Below are positions 9,701-17,978 of a DNA stretch of 41,107 nt, piece by piece. The position numbers and the translations under genes are program-made. This DNA is from Lachnospiraceae bacterium. Lineage in GTDB: Bacteria > Bacillota > Clostridia > Lachnospirales > Lachnospiraceae. Under the pieces are notes generated by a model. It was not told where the DNA came from and searched no databases. It saw only the letters and a list, made by a program, of their open reading frames with translations. The stretch spans positions 1 to 41,107 of the forward strand of contig JAFVBO010000125.1 in NCBI GenBank assembly GCA_017479935.1. The letters are read 5' to 3'. The first letter of the stretch is position 1. Each line of letters starts with the position of its first letter.

Positions 9701-12700
9701 CGCAGAGTCAGATCGCAGCCATTAACGCGCAGACCGTGGAGGCGGGGGACTGGGCTCTTATCAGCATGCAGCCGTTTGACACGGAGGAAACGCTGACCAT
9801 CATCATGAAGAATGGAGATCAGTGGAGGGTGAAAGTGACGGATGCGCAGGACGTGGCCGCGACTACGGAGCTGAATGTCAATCATAGCTATGTCATCGCC
9901 TACTTCGATGGCATCCTGTATCATGTGCTCAAGACCGATGGAACGGAAGAGACGTTTACCAGCACCAGCAACTTTGACAAGCTTGGCAGCGATTACCAGT
10001 GGGTATTTTACTATGTCTTCACAGAGAAAGACCGTCTGGGAACGTTGGATTATTCCTATTACTTTATTCGACCGATTGCGAAAAAGACCCATACGCTGGC
10101 ATTGAATGAGGTAGGCGATGAAAACGGTCTGGTGCAGTATGGCACCAACAACATCGCTGTGCTCCCGCAGGAGGAAGGCGGGTTCATCTTCCTTGGATAT
10201 AACTATACAGCGGAGAAGCATATTGAGCTGGGATATCACGAAGGAGCTTTTGCTGCGTTCAATGACGAGCATTTCAGCGATGAAGAGGCGGAACATACCA
10301 TTCTGCAAATATATCAGCAGGAGCCATTGACAACCTATGAATTTACGGTTGTGTCGGACGACTACATCATGGGCTCCGTATCTACAACCGGGACGATATT
10401 AACGAAGGAAGCACCGATAGAACAATATCAGAATGGCAGTTATAGTGTTGTAAACGGAACTGTCAATTACTATATTTCCGAAACGGGAACGAATAAAAGA
10501 AACGCGTATCAGATCAAAGCTGTACAAGGCACACATATGAATGGTCGGCAGAATAAATGGGTGTTTGATTATTGGGATCTGGATGGGGTGGTACTCGACC
10601 GGACAACTTATGGAGACACCATTCAACCCGGGACGCTCGAAATACCGAGAAATGGAAGTGTTTTGACCGCACATTTTAAGCAAAACGAAGCCTATACGGT
10701 TCCGGATAATGAGAAGCAGGGAACTACCATTGAGAGCATGCGAGAATGGCTGAATGAACTGAAAAATCAAAGTACACCATTAAGTAGCGAAGATACTCAG
10801 AAGACAGCAGAAGTATATGACTATGAGAATAGAATATATCGAGTTGACTTGACTACTAAATCGAATTTCCAAACATTTGATGGGATCATTGATCTTGGGT
10901 TTATGTTGGATGTTTCGGGATCCATGATGTTCCCCTCCTATCTATATGATTCGGATGATGTCGCGAATCATGCTGCGAAACAGGTGAGCACAATAAATAC
11001 AAATGTTTGGTCAAATGGGAGATGGACTACTAACGGGGAAGCATGGGGGCTAAAGACCAACAAAACATATTATATTATAACAGATCCTGCTGGCACGGCT
11101 ACGGTCTGTTATTTGTACTATTATAATAACCAATGGTGGCTTTGCGATGCTTCAAAGGATCGATATAATTATAACGCTAACGGGCCGTTTGATCCTAACA
11201 GCGGTATATCTGCATATGGAAACCAGAATTACGGGAACTCATATTATTCTACCTCCGCAAGCTATGTCATTCAGGAAGCTGGCGATTTGGTCACGGAGCA
11301 GGATATAGCTGATCCAACATCGAATTATTATCTCACAAAACTTAGCTTGAGTATTGACGATCCCAAAACCAGAGCTTATTACCTGGAAAAGAGCTTGAAT
11401 GGGACGATTAATGAATTAAATGAAATACTTTCCATACTAGCTGTCGCAAGTTCAAATGCGAGTAATCCGGATGTTAAGATAGCCTGGAATACATTTAGGA
11501 ATTTCCTTCCGAATGGAGCAGGACAATTGCAGCATGATTTTGTGTCTGCTTCATCAGGTATTGATTTAAGTTATGATAAAAATACTACCTATGGAGGAGG
11601 AACAAGTACGGATGCAGCCATTCTGGATGCGGCTGGTTATAACAGAAATGATATAAGAGACCGATACAGCGATGACGATAGGAAAAATTGGGACACCAAT
11701 AACAATGTAAGCCATACATATCGATATGACTACAATAGCGGGTTCCATTGGGAGAACAGCGCTGTAAAGTATGCAGTACTTATTACGGATGGAGCTCCGC
11801 AGAGAAGTGGTAATTCCATTAATACCCGCTATGTAAAAGAAGCAGCTGATCTATTAAAAGGACTTGGCATTAAGTTGATTACAGTTGGACTTGGCATAGA
11901 TGATGTTATCAGCGGAAAAACACTACTTTACGATATTGCGGATACAATATCTGGAGAGAAAATGTTTTATTCGGCCAAGACAGGTGATGAATTGGAAGAT
12001 GTTCTGATGCAGATTGTCGATATGGTTCTTAGTGATGCCACCGTTATAGGAACTGTAACAGATACCGTAGGAACTGCTTTTTATCCGGTTGACAAAGCAA
12101 CTGGCACTCCGCTGGTTGTTGGAAACAAAATAGATCTGGATGGGAACAAACTCCCTGATAACTATACTGGACCCGATCCCTTTGGTATTGTGGGGGAAGA
12201 GGGACAGATCATTTGGTCAAATCAGGAGTTTACGCATGAAGGCTGGCATGGGACCGTTTATCTGAAAGCGAAAGAAGATCTGATCGGCGGAAATGCGGTT
12301 CAGACAAATTTTGGAATGGCTGAAATAGTTGCGGAAGGTTATTACACAACAGACAGCGATGATGTTATTCCGTTCAACGAAAATCTCGATGAAAAGCTGA
12401 AAACAAGGGTGATTGATGACCTTCCGACTCCCCGTGTCAATGTGAACGAACTGGGCTTCACGGGAAACGCAACAGATTGGACAGTCTACCTGGGAACCGA
12501 AGTGGATCCGAAGGAGCAGCTGAAGAAGATCTGGGATAACATGCAGATCGAACTGGTGGTAACGAATGCGGAAGATACCGATGAAGACGGCCTTCCTGAT
12601 ACCATGATAGGGAATCCCTATTATCCTGTGACCGAATCCATCGCCGATGACCGGGAAGCGGAAGCGGAGCAAATAGAAAACAACAAGAAAAAGACATTTC

Positions 12701-14442
12701 CGATGTCTGCGCTGATCCAGGACTTGGCAGAAAAAGCTGAGGCAGGTGGTGCCTCGTTTGCCTGGTGGGATTACGAGAAGAATGAACCTAAATGGAACGA
12801 ATTCTTCGCTCAAGCGTTAAGCGAAAGTGGTATTGTGATCCCTTATGATGCATACGAGTTAAACGACAACAGCACCATCACGATCCGTCTGACGAAGGAT
12901 ATTCTGGATGGGGAGGAAGAGGATCTGATTAATCATTCTCCTCATGATACGACGGTACTCAATCATACCATTGAGGATGAGGAAGGTAATCCGATTGATG
13001 TACCGGTTGAGTCGTATTCGTTTACAATCGTGTATTCCCCGGATTACACGGTCCTTCCGGTAGGCCAGGGAGGAAACGGCGGGTATGATTTCCACACCGG
13101 CACCTATGGCACTTTGTATCAGGGCCATGCCGCCGGTACCGAGACCAGCCAGAATACTCACACCATCAACGTCTTTGCGGAACCCTTGGATGTCCTGAAG
13201 ATCGATGACTATGAAATACCTGTTTCCGGGGCGGAATTTGGTCTCTATCGTCTCGCCAAAGAAGGGGAAGCCGGCGTCTCCTTATCCGCCTACGATCCCA
13301 GCCTGACGGGATCCTACTATTGTATCTCTACGGCTACCTCCGGCGAAGACGGTGTTGTTCACCTGGCGCCCTCGGATACCACAACACCTACCCATACCAT
13401 CCCGGTGGCGGGCGGCCAGGCGGCGCAGAACCTGTTGGTACCGCTTCCGGAAGGAGAGGTTTACTATCTGATCGAGACACAGGTTCCAGTCGGGTATAAA
13501 GGAGACGGGATCGTTAGGACCATCCGGGTGGAGGCCGGACCGGATTTCTATACCGAACTGGATGGAGAAACACCTATTGTTGCGGAATTTGATGTGGAGA
13601 CATGGGAACCGGTCATCAATCCGGATACAGGACTTCCTTATATCGATCCGGAAACCGGACGGCCGACCATGGCTTACAACTGGAACCAGGGTGTGCGCTT
13701 CCATGTCGGAGAGTTGGGAAAGGCGGGTGAGCAACCGGCCAAGATGGGAAATCATGCCACGCATGAAAAGCTGGAGCTGTATCAGAACGGAACTGAGCCG
13801 GTGCAAGGCGAGGAAGTTCGAACTTACATGCTTCGCTCCGACAGCGAGTATCTGGCTGTCTTCCGAATTACCATTTTAAACGGCGTGATTGTGGATATCC
13901 AGATCCAGAAGGTGGATGAGCGCGGAAACGGCCTTTCCGGTGCGATGTTTGTCTTGAAATCACTGGATGCGGACGGCCACGGAGAGTCGGAAGTCACAGA
14001 TGTTGCCGGGATCGGTACGGTGACGAAGACCATCTATGGGAAGGAAGTGACATTCAAGAGTGCTTTTGAATCGAATGGAACCGCACAGACCCTGACCGGC
14101 CTGCCGGATGGAACCTATCGCTTGTATGAGGAGTATGTCCCGGATGGATATATCAGTACCTTTAGGTATATTCAGTTTACCATCCACAACCGGGTGATCG
14201 ACCCGAGCTCGATCCAGGTGATCAATGGAAACGAAAGTGTCTATACCTTCACGGGAGCCACGGAGGCGAGCGAGGGAAGCACTGCCACACTGGCACTCTT
14301 CCAGGTGAAAAATACCCCCGGCAGCGCGCTGCCATCCACCGGAGGACCCGGTACAAACAGCCTTTATCTTTTTGGTCTTGTACTCATCGGCTTTTCCGGC
14401 AGTGGGTTTGTCGTGACAAGAAGACGAAGGAAAGCTGTGTAA
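6790..14442 (+). CDS. Giant VWA / Cna-B LPXTG surface protein (2550 aa)
   Basis: This is a cell-wall-anchored adhesin-type protein. Residues 1-20 are basic and 21-46 form the export/anchor helix ending in TYALILPAIT, common in clostridial VWA/Cna-B proteins. About 55-317 is a very acidic Glu/Ser/Thr stalk containing 12-residue repeats. About 318-1250 holds several beta-rich modules, one shared with the split paralogue upstream. A VWA domain at about 1370-1750 has the MIDAS D1374-V-S1376-G-S1378 and D1667. Cna-B/SpaA-like domains lie at about 2130-2260 and 2366-2470. LPSTG is at 2514-2518, followed by a hydrophobic segment and the tail TRRRRKAV. ATG 6790 is supported by GAGGAGG at 6777-6783. 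A TATAAT at 6697-6702 lacks a clear -35. Cna-B domains often carry isopeptide bonds; I did not assign the residues. The ligand is unknown. Confidence 0.88.
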   Translation: MSKILQIIEKWLRENKKSRILRQLATFMACVIIFTTTYALILPAITIEQDEAINEYGFYLEDAQANLNTDQENPADPVAAADEFCAEALQEGEPQEFLVASEEGEILLEEFIFEEEVYDSASEEEENAAPSESAQEETPEVLEVEDNQNEAKEEELGAEEPQENSDAFEVVDPIEEPEVIGGDYEVEESEAISGDFEVEESETIGGNLGVEEPETSGSDPEPENLVAEELETETQIPETEGTETVNQTPEAETLSKGENTETTDPESESEEAESQDNPENYETENNHAPERNHNIENDNTFADDPEQTTAEEHTNEESPKEIILISQLASTEWKLIFPAGTTIPDGTSFRVREISKDDSAYLEYQKAAYRATGRETKIAELEAQKEKIEEAEMILQEESEEAGMAAYAAPNASINHETEKENETLDGEELLLEEETFFIESNLAEAEISENTILLDEENGEATLKIGDPDGMLADTDPKKEAEPVSVFRVFAVSIFTPDNSPVDAKEARVEVCLKDAKLNLEAYPEKPADVKAEELFAEKQKAEKQTDDAAIGEAPDSTSEEAMDITADAAETDDTTEKSFYLYRNVIKENADPLSYELEAVNDGKAFAEKSAANAEDRTLYLSFMLSELDKLSVLGVEYQQEPVIAESADTSVVQELNAGTDQKNHEGTAQEGSDAEIKTAESTTVPEENIEAFMIVEGEDYTITLAYTAKAEIPEDAMLTAFEIDKTSDEYAQYLAAARAALGLSENEAVPSYAARFFDITILDASGKPVEPKAPVKVEITISEKAEHTGDVQIVHQHADEGMVAVGDVEAKTEEGSSVSAMFEADSFSVYGIVYTVDFHYAVNGQTYEFSIPGGGYISLGQMIEMLGIENLELIPVETPVYTLMESGDGEILLDEEEREVQSTFMDDQTYTTEFITVSEATKKFVAEVASVEFSNPNLLWVGKAEEAITVGAMKEINGLNVRYSADLTQSQIAAINAQTVEAGDWALISMQPFDTEETLTIIMKNGDQWRVKVTDAQDVAATTELNVNHSYVIAYFDGILYHVLKTDGTEETFTSTSNFDKLGSDYQWVFYYVFTEKDRLGTLDYSYYFIRPIAKKTHTLALNEVGDENGLVQYGTNNIAVLPQEEGGFIFLGYNYTAEKHIELGYHEGAFAAFNDEHFSDEEAEHTILQIYQQEPLTTYEFTVVSDDYIMGSVSTTGTILTKEAPIEQYQNGSYSVVNGTVNYYISETGTNKRNAYQIKAVQGTHMNGRQNKWVFDYWDLDGVVLDRTTYGDTIQPGTLEIPRNGSVLTAHFKQNEAYTVPDNEKQGTTIESMREWLNELKNQSTPLSSEDTQKTAEVYDYENRIYRVDLTTKSNFQTFDGIIDLGFMLDVSGSMMFPSYLYDSDDVANHAAKQVSTINTNVWSNGRWTTNGEAWGLKTNKTYYIITDPAGTATVCYLYYYNNQWWLCDASKDRYNYNANGPFDPNSGISAYGNQNYGNSYYSTSASYVIQEAGDLVTEQDIADPTSNYYLTKLSLSIDDPKTRAYYLEKSLNGTINELNEILSILAVASSNASNPDVKIAWNTFRNFLPNGAGQLQHDFVSASSGIDLSYDKNTTYGGGTSTDAAILDAAGYNRNDIRDRYSDDDRKNWDTNNNVSHTYRYDYNSGFHWENSAVKYAVLITDGAPQRSGNSINTRYVKEAADLLKGLGIKLITVGLGIDDVISGKTLLYDIADTISGEKMFYSAKTGDELEDVLMQIVDMVLSDATVIGTVTDTVGTAFYPVDKATGTPLVVGNKIDLDGNKLPDNYTGPDPFGIVGEEGQIIWSNQEFTHEGWHGTVYLKAKEDLIGGNAVQTNFGMAEIVAEGYYTTDSDDVIPFNENLDEKLKTRVIDDLPTPRVNVNELGFTGNATDWTVYLGTEVDPKEQLKKIWDNMQIELVVTNAEDTDEDGLPDTMIGNPYYPVTESIADDREAEAEQIENNKKKTFPMSALIQDLAEKAEAGGASFAWWDYEKNEPKWNEFFAQALSESGIVIPYDAYELNDNSTITIRLTKDILDGEEEDLINHSPHDTTVLNHTIEDEEGNPIDVPVESYSFTIVYSPDYTVLPVGQGGNGGYDFHTGTYGTLYQGHAAGTETSQNTHTINVFAEPLDVLKIDDYEIPVSGAEFGLYRLAKEGEAGVSLSAYDPSLTGSYYCISTATSGEDGVVHLAPSDTTTPTHTIPVAGGQAAQNLLVPLPEGEVYYLIETQVPVGYKGDGIVRTIRVEAGPDFYTELDGETPIVAEFDVETWEPVINPDTGLPYIDPETGRPTMAYNWNQGVRFHVGELGKAGEQPAKMGNHATHEKLELYQNGTEPVQGEEVRTYMLRSDSEYLAVFRITILNGVIVDIQIQKVDERGNGLSGAMFVLKSLDADGHGESEVTDVAGIGTVTKTIYGKEVTFKSAFESNGTAQTLTGLPDGTYRLYEEYVPDGYISTFRYIQFTIHNRVIDPSSIQVINGNESVYTFTGATEASEGSTATLALFQVKNTPGSALPSTGGPGTNSLYLFGLVLIGFSGSGFVVTRRRRKAV
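7312..7446 (+). repeat. 36-bp tandem repeats in the acidic stalk of the surface protein
   Basis: About 3.7 in-frame units of 36 bp start at 7312, 7348, 7384 and 7420. They encode 12-residue units of the form EEPEVIGGDYEV / EESEAISGDFEV / EESETIGGNLGV / EEPETSGSD. In-frame units of this kind can change copy number by slippage or recombination and so alter stalk length. Confidence 0.85.
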
Positions 14443-14456
14443 AGCTGACAAAAGCT

Positions 14457-14492
14457 GGGGCTGCCGCACATCAAAAGATGTGCGGCAGCCCC
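14457..14492. terminator. Bidirectional terminator between surface-protein gene and truncated Rpn gene
   Basis: A 16-bp perfect stem, GGGGCTGCCGCACATC (14457-14472) with GATGTGCGGCAGCCCC (14477-14492), has an AAAA loop. It lies between the two convergent stop codons. No strong T tract follows on the right. The core GGGGCTGCCG recurs in the terminator at 40145-40202. Confidence 0.7.
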
Positions 14493-14495
14493 TAT

Positions 14496-15069
14496 TCAGA
14501 TTGATCGTTTTTGAAGCATATCTTCCTGAACCTCTGCGATCAGTTCCATCGGATAGTCGCCGAAGTCATGAATTTCGGAAGGTGTTCTGCCTTTCATCAG
14601 CATAGATGCAATCTTCTGCCGATCGCGCAGGACGATACCTTCGGCTCGGCCCTTGACGATACCTTCGGCTCGGCCCTTGGCGATGCCTTCGGCTCTGCCC
14701 TTAGCGATGCCTTCGGCCTTATTCTGTTCTCCGTAAGATAACCAATCCATGCGTTCATAGCGTTCTTGTATGAGCATGTTCTGTACCTCCTTGTTTTGTA
14801 CCATGTTTCGTGCTTCACGCCGAATTTGAAGCAGGTCTGCATCCAGGCTCGCTGCTGCAGAAACCTGTGCATCATTCGGAGCGGCAATCATCGAAAGCCA
14901 GGTTTGAAGTTTGTCCGGCTTTCCATCAGATGCTTCCGCATTCCGGCCCGCTTTGAACTGTGCAAGGCATTTATCAAGCTGGACAATGATGATATTCGCT
15001 TTCGATGGACCCGAGAAACCGGAGTCGGCATCTTTATGATAGAAACGGTGAATGTATCGATCACTTTTC
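14496..15069 (-). pseudogene. Rpn-family nuclease, 5'-truncated copy
   Basis: The sequence matches the second half of the intact Rpn gene at 5516-6529, from about its residue 163 (SDRYIHRF.H..ADSGF) to the C-terminus. The catalytic N-terminal half (LDI...ExQ) is missing. Upstream of about 15070 the frame stays open to 15131 but reads into palindromic repeat DNA (MTGDGPVSQFQCDTGPSPS), so the apparent start is not genuine. The Gly-rich tail has expanded to AEGIAKGR/AEGIVKGR units compared with the intact copy. A nuclease without the PD-(D/E)XK core should be inactive. It converges on the intact surface-protein gene exactly as the intact Rpn gene converges on the broken one. Confidence 0.8.
14635..14722 (-). 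repeat. 24-bp tandem repeats encoding AEGIxKGR in the Rpn remnant
   Basis: Three and a half tandem 24-bp units encode AEGIVKGR / AEGIAKGR. The intact paralogue has a shorter, more diverged version (KAEGIAVGRTEGIAEG). Confidence 0.75.
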
Positions 15070-15078
15070 TTGCGTGAA

Positions 15079-15156
15079 GGGGACGGGCCTGTGTCACATT
15101 GAAATTGTGACACAGGCCCGTCCCCTGTCACGCGCGTCCCCTGTCACGCACTGTCA
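15079..15156. repeat. REP-like palindromic repeat cluster at the broken end of the Rpn remnant
   Basis: A 20-bp perfect inverted repeat, GGGGACGGGCCTGTGTCACA (15079-15098) and its complement (15106-15125), is separated by 7 bases. Partial extra units follow (GCGTCCCCTGTCACG, CACTGTCACG). The core GGGGACGG is shared with clusters at 27664, 30342, 35763, 36777 and 41010. The hairpin sits downstream of the LRR gene stop and may also act in transcript termination or stability. Confidence 0.85.
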
Positions 15157-15169
15157 CGTCTAACTCATA

Positions 15170-17653
15170 TTACTTCCCAATCTCTTTCACAGTCACGCCT
15201 TCCGACGTCGCCCATTCATAAGCGAAGGAGTCCTTTGCTGCGTACAGGCAGAAGTCTTCGGCGCATTCATCGAAAGCGCCCCATTCGATCTTCTCAACGG
15301 AGGCAGGAATGGTGAGTGAGTGTAAGTTCTCGCATCCGTTGAAGGCCCAGGAACCAATGCTCGTAAGGCCGTCCGGAAGGGTGACTTCCTTTAAGGCTGT
15401 GCAGTTTCCGAACGCGCTATCCTGGATTTCTTTTACTGTGGAAGGAATGGTGACCGATTCTAACTTTTCACAGTAGTTGAAGGCGTTGCCGCTGATGATT
15501 TCCACGCCTTCTTCCAGGACGACGGTCTTTAAGTTCTCGCAGTCCATGAAGGAGGAATTGCCGGTTTCCTTGACACTGCCGGGGATGGTCAGTGTTGTCA
15601 GGCCGGAGGCTGCAAAGGCGTTCGCGCCGATTGTCTCTAAAGAGGCGGGGAATTTCACTTCTTTGAGTGTTGCTACGTTGGCGAAAACATTGTCTTTGAT
15701 GGCGGTGACGCCTTCCGGGATCGTATAGGATGCTTCCTTGAGTCCGGCGGGGTACGCGAAGAGGACCTTGCCGTTATCTGCAAAGAGGACGCCATCGATA
15801 ACGGAAAATACGGTATTTCCATCTGCTACGGCGAATGCCTTGAGGGCGGTGTTGTAGAACGCGTTCGCGCCGATCGTGGTAAGCGTGACAGGAAGCGTGA
15901 TCGTCTCCAGACTGTGGCATCCGTAGAAGGCGTCTTCCCCGATCTCCACAAGCCCCTCCGGCAGGGTAATGGATTTTAAGGAACCGTTGTTACCGAGCGC
16001 CTGCTGTCCAATCTTGACAAGAGAGGAAGGAAGTGATACGGAAGACAGATTGCAGGTGGAGAACACGTAATCCTCAAGCTCTGTCAAACCTTCCGGCAGG
16101 CGGGCTTCTTTTAAGAAGAAGCAGGCGTTAAAGGCATCGTGACCGATGGATTTAACCGAGGCGGGGATTTCTACTTTCTGTAAAGCGGAGAGGTTGAAGG
16201 CGTGGTTGCCAATGCTTTCCAGGGTATCCGGGAAGGTAACAGATGTAAGAGCGCTGTACTGGAACGCGTACGGGGCGATGTGCTTCGTGCCTTCCGGGAC
16301 CGCGTACGATCTGCCGGACGTTCTGGCCGGGTAGCTAAGGAGCGTGGCGCTTTCCTTTTCAAAGAGGACGTTATCCTTTACTTCCAGTACGGTGTTTTCC
16401 GGATCCAGTTCAAAACCGGCGACCCGAGTGCTGGCAAACGCGTTGCCTGCAACTTTTTTCACATTCTTTCCAAGCTTTACGGAGGAAAGACCGGTGCCGG
16501 CAAAAGCGCTGTCCGCGATTTCTTCCAGACTTTCGGGAAGAGAGATTTCCTTCAGCGCGCCGCAGTAGGCGAACATGGCAGGACCGATTTTCTTCATGCC
16601 TTCGGAAAGCGTGACGGTTGTCAGCGCGTCACAGTAAAGGAAGACGGAGCTTCCGAGCTGTGTGATGGAAGCGGGGATCGTGACGCTTTTTAAGCCGTTG
16701 CACCAGGCAAAAGCCTGCTCGCCAAGCGCTTCCAGATTTTCGGGCAGTACGATCTCCGTCAGTTCCGGGCAGGATGCGAACGCAAACTGTCCGATGCGCT
16801 GTAAAGTGGAAGGCAGCTGTACCGACTGAAGGTTGCTGCTGTTCTCGAAAGCATAGTTTCCGATGCGAAGAAGGCCTTCCGGAAGGACAACTTCCTTAAA
16901 GTCGGAATAGGAAGCGGCATTGGAACTGATGCGCGTCACCGCGTGCCCGTCCAGCGTCGCCGGAACGGTCAGCTTTTCTTCTCCGGAGGGGAAGGCCTGG
17001 ATTTCGGCGGTACCATCATAGAGAAGGACATAGTTGTATCCGTCTTCGGTTGCATAGACTTCCCAGGCCTCGTCCGAGTGGGAATACAGGTATTCCTCCA
17101 CGGTAAAGGTGCCGTCTACAAGGCTTCCCTCAAACTCGTTGTCCGAGAAATAGTCCGGAAGAACATACCACGCGTCCCCGATCCGGTACAGATAGGCGTT
17201 TAAGGTGCCCATGCGGACGACGCCGTCGTCATCGATGACGTCCAGAAGGATTTCAGAGGTCCAGCATTCATCGACCGTATCCGTCACCCAGCTTTCGTAG
17301 GTGTCAGCGACAACGGCCTTCCGGATGGTAAGCGCGTTCAGATTGGAGTACTGTGATTTAAAATAATCTTCAATCGATTTGTGTCCCCATTCCATCACGG
17401 CGGAGGAAATTTCCTTGGCGTTAGGAACCGTTTCAGATGTCAGATCTTTCCCGGATGTAAGGAGCTCTAAAAAGGCATCCAGCGTTTTCTGATAGGCGGG
17501 AGCTTCCGCCTGCTCTTCAGAAGCTGTGGTTTCTTCCTCTTTTACCGCGGCTTCCGTCTCATCCGCATAGGCGGGCAGAGCACCCGCAAAGGCGGAAGAG
17601 AGGGCCAGAGAAAAGGCAAGTGAGGAAATCAACAGTTTGTTTTTCAGTTTCAT
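15170..17653 (-). CDS. Secreted BspA-like leucine-rich repeat protein (827 aa)
   Basis: Residues 1-30 form a signal peptide (MKLKNKLLIS... ending ALPAYA before DETEAA). Residues about 31-235 are a non-repetitive domain I do not recognise. From about 240 to 800 there are roughly two dozen LRR_5 (BspA-type) repeats of about 23 residues, with the pattern LxxIxxxAFxxCxxLxxVxLPxxL. The end is the short cap AKDSFAYEWATSEGVTVKEI. There is no LPXTG, lipobox or cell-wall-binding repeat, so it is probably released or held by unseen means. BspA-like proteins often bind host or bacterial surfaces. I chose ATG at 17653 because AAAGGAGG (17661-17668) precedes it; an upstream in-frame start at 17698 lacks this and falls inside an inserted repeat. 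The gene is divergent from the kinase/regulator pair. Confidence 0.88.
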   Translation of the reverse strand: MKLKNKLLISSLAFSLALSSAFAGALPAYADETEAAVKEEETTASEEQAEAPAYQKTLDAFLELLTSGKDLTSETVPNAKEISSAVMEWGHKSIEDYFKSQYSNLNALTIRKAVVADTYESWVTDTVDECWTSEILLDVIDDDGVVRMGTLNAYLYRIGDAWYVLPDYFSDNEFEGSLVDGTFTVEEYLYSHSDEAWEVYATEDGYNYVLLYDGTAEIQAFPSGEEKLTVPATLDGHAVTRISSNAASYSDFKEVVLPEGLLRIGNYAFENSSNLQSVQLPSTLQRIGQFAFASCPELTEIVLPENLEALGEQAFAWCNGLKSVTIPASITQLGSSVFLYCDALTTVTLSEGMKKIGPAMFAYCGALKEISLPESLEEIADSAFAGTGLSSVKLGKNVKKVAGNAFASTRVAGFELDPENTVLEVKDNVLFEKESATLLSYPARTSGRSYAVPEGTKHIAPYAFQYSALTSVTFPDTLESIGNHAFNLSALQKVEIPASVKSIGHDAFNACFFLKEARLPEGLTELEDYVFSTCNLSSVSLPSSLVKIGQQALGNNGSLKSITLPEGLVEIGEDAFYGCHSLETITLPVTLTTIGANAFYNTALKAFAVADGNTVFSVIDGVLFADNGKVLFAYPAGLKEASYTIPEGVTAIKDNVFANVATLKEVKFPASLETIGANAFAASGLTTLTIPGSVKETGNSSFMDCENLKTVVLEEGVEIISGNAFNYCEKLESVTIPSTVKEIQDSAFGNCTALKEVTLPDGLTSIGSWAFNGCENLHSLTIPASVEKIEWGAFDECAEDFCLYAAKDSFAYEWATSEGVTVKEIGK

Positions 17654-17680
17654 TCGAGTACCTCCTTTTTGTGTATAAAG

Positions 17681-17775
17681 GTAACTACTCAGCAGCACAG
17701 GTCCCAGGCCATCCGCCTGCGGCGTATGTCGCGCCCTTGGCGCTAATGCCTGGGACTGTCGTGCTGAGTAGTTAA
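17681..17775. mobile_element. MITE-like palindromic insertion with 8-bp target duplication
   Basis: A 95-bp non-coding element has near-perfect 27-28-bp terminal inverted repeats: TAACTACTCAGC...TCCCAGGC on the left (17682-17709) and its complement on the right (17748-17774). It is flanked by identical GTATAAAG copies at 17673-17680 and 17776-17783, as expected for a target-site duplication. It lies in the leader of the LRR gene, between its promoter and ribosome site. Related, more diverged copies are at 19946, 24931 and 32436. No matching transposase is in the window. Confidence 0.75.
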
Positions 17776-17799
17776 GTATAAAGTATTACCGATGATTTT

Positions 17800-17828
17800 A
17801 GTATATGTTTTTTTGTCGCAATCGTCAA
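17800..17828 (-). promoter_or_regulatory. Promoter of the BspA-like LRR gene
   Basis: On the minus strand, TTGACG (17823-17828), a 17-base spacer and TATACT (17800-17805) form a near-consensus sigma-A promoter. The MITE-like element lies between it and the ribosome site, lengthening the transcript leader to roughly 140 bases. Confidence 0.7.
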
Positions 17829-17938
17829 GGAAAGAGTGAAAGTTCGAAGCAGGATGGGGAAAGGGGACAGAGTGCGCGCATAAGTGGTAAGGGAAGAGAA
17901 TGTGCCACGATTTTTCTATGGAAAAGGAAACAGGATCA

Positions 17939-17947
17939 TGGTAAGAT
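17939..17947 (+). promoter_or_regulatory. Possible extended -10 promoter of the GHKL kinase gene
   Basis: TGGTAAGAT fits an extended -10 (TGnTAnnnT). It lies about 16 bases before the AAGGAG ribosome site of the kinase gene. No good -35 is visible. Confidence 0.3.
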
Positions 17948-17978
17948 AAGAAATAATGAATAGAAGGAGTCATCACAG

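Noticed and set aside
12217-12813. Minus-strand open frame of 198 codons inside the surface-protein gene
   Set aside because: It is antisense to a well-supported 2550-residue gene and has low-complexity, non-protein-like composition.
14496-15131. A complete 211-residue gene starting MTGDGPVSQF
   Set aside because: The first 20 or so codons are repeat DNA and the rest aligns only to the second half of the intact Rpn gene. It is a truncated copy.
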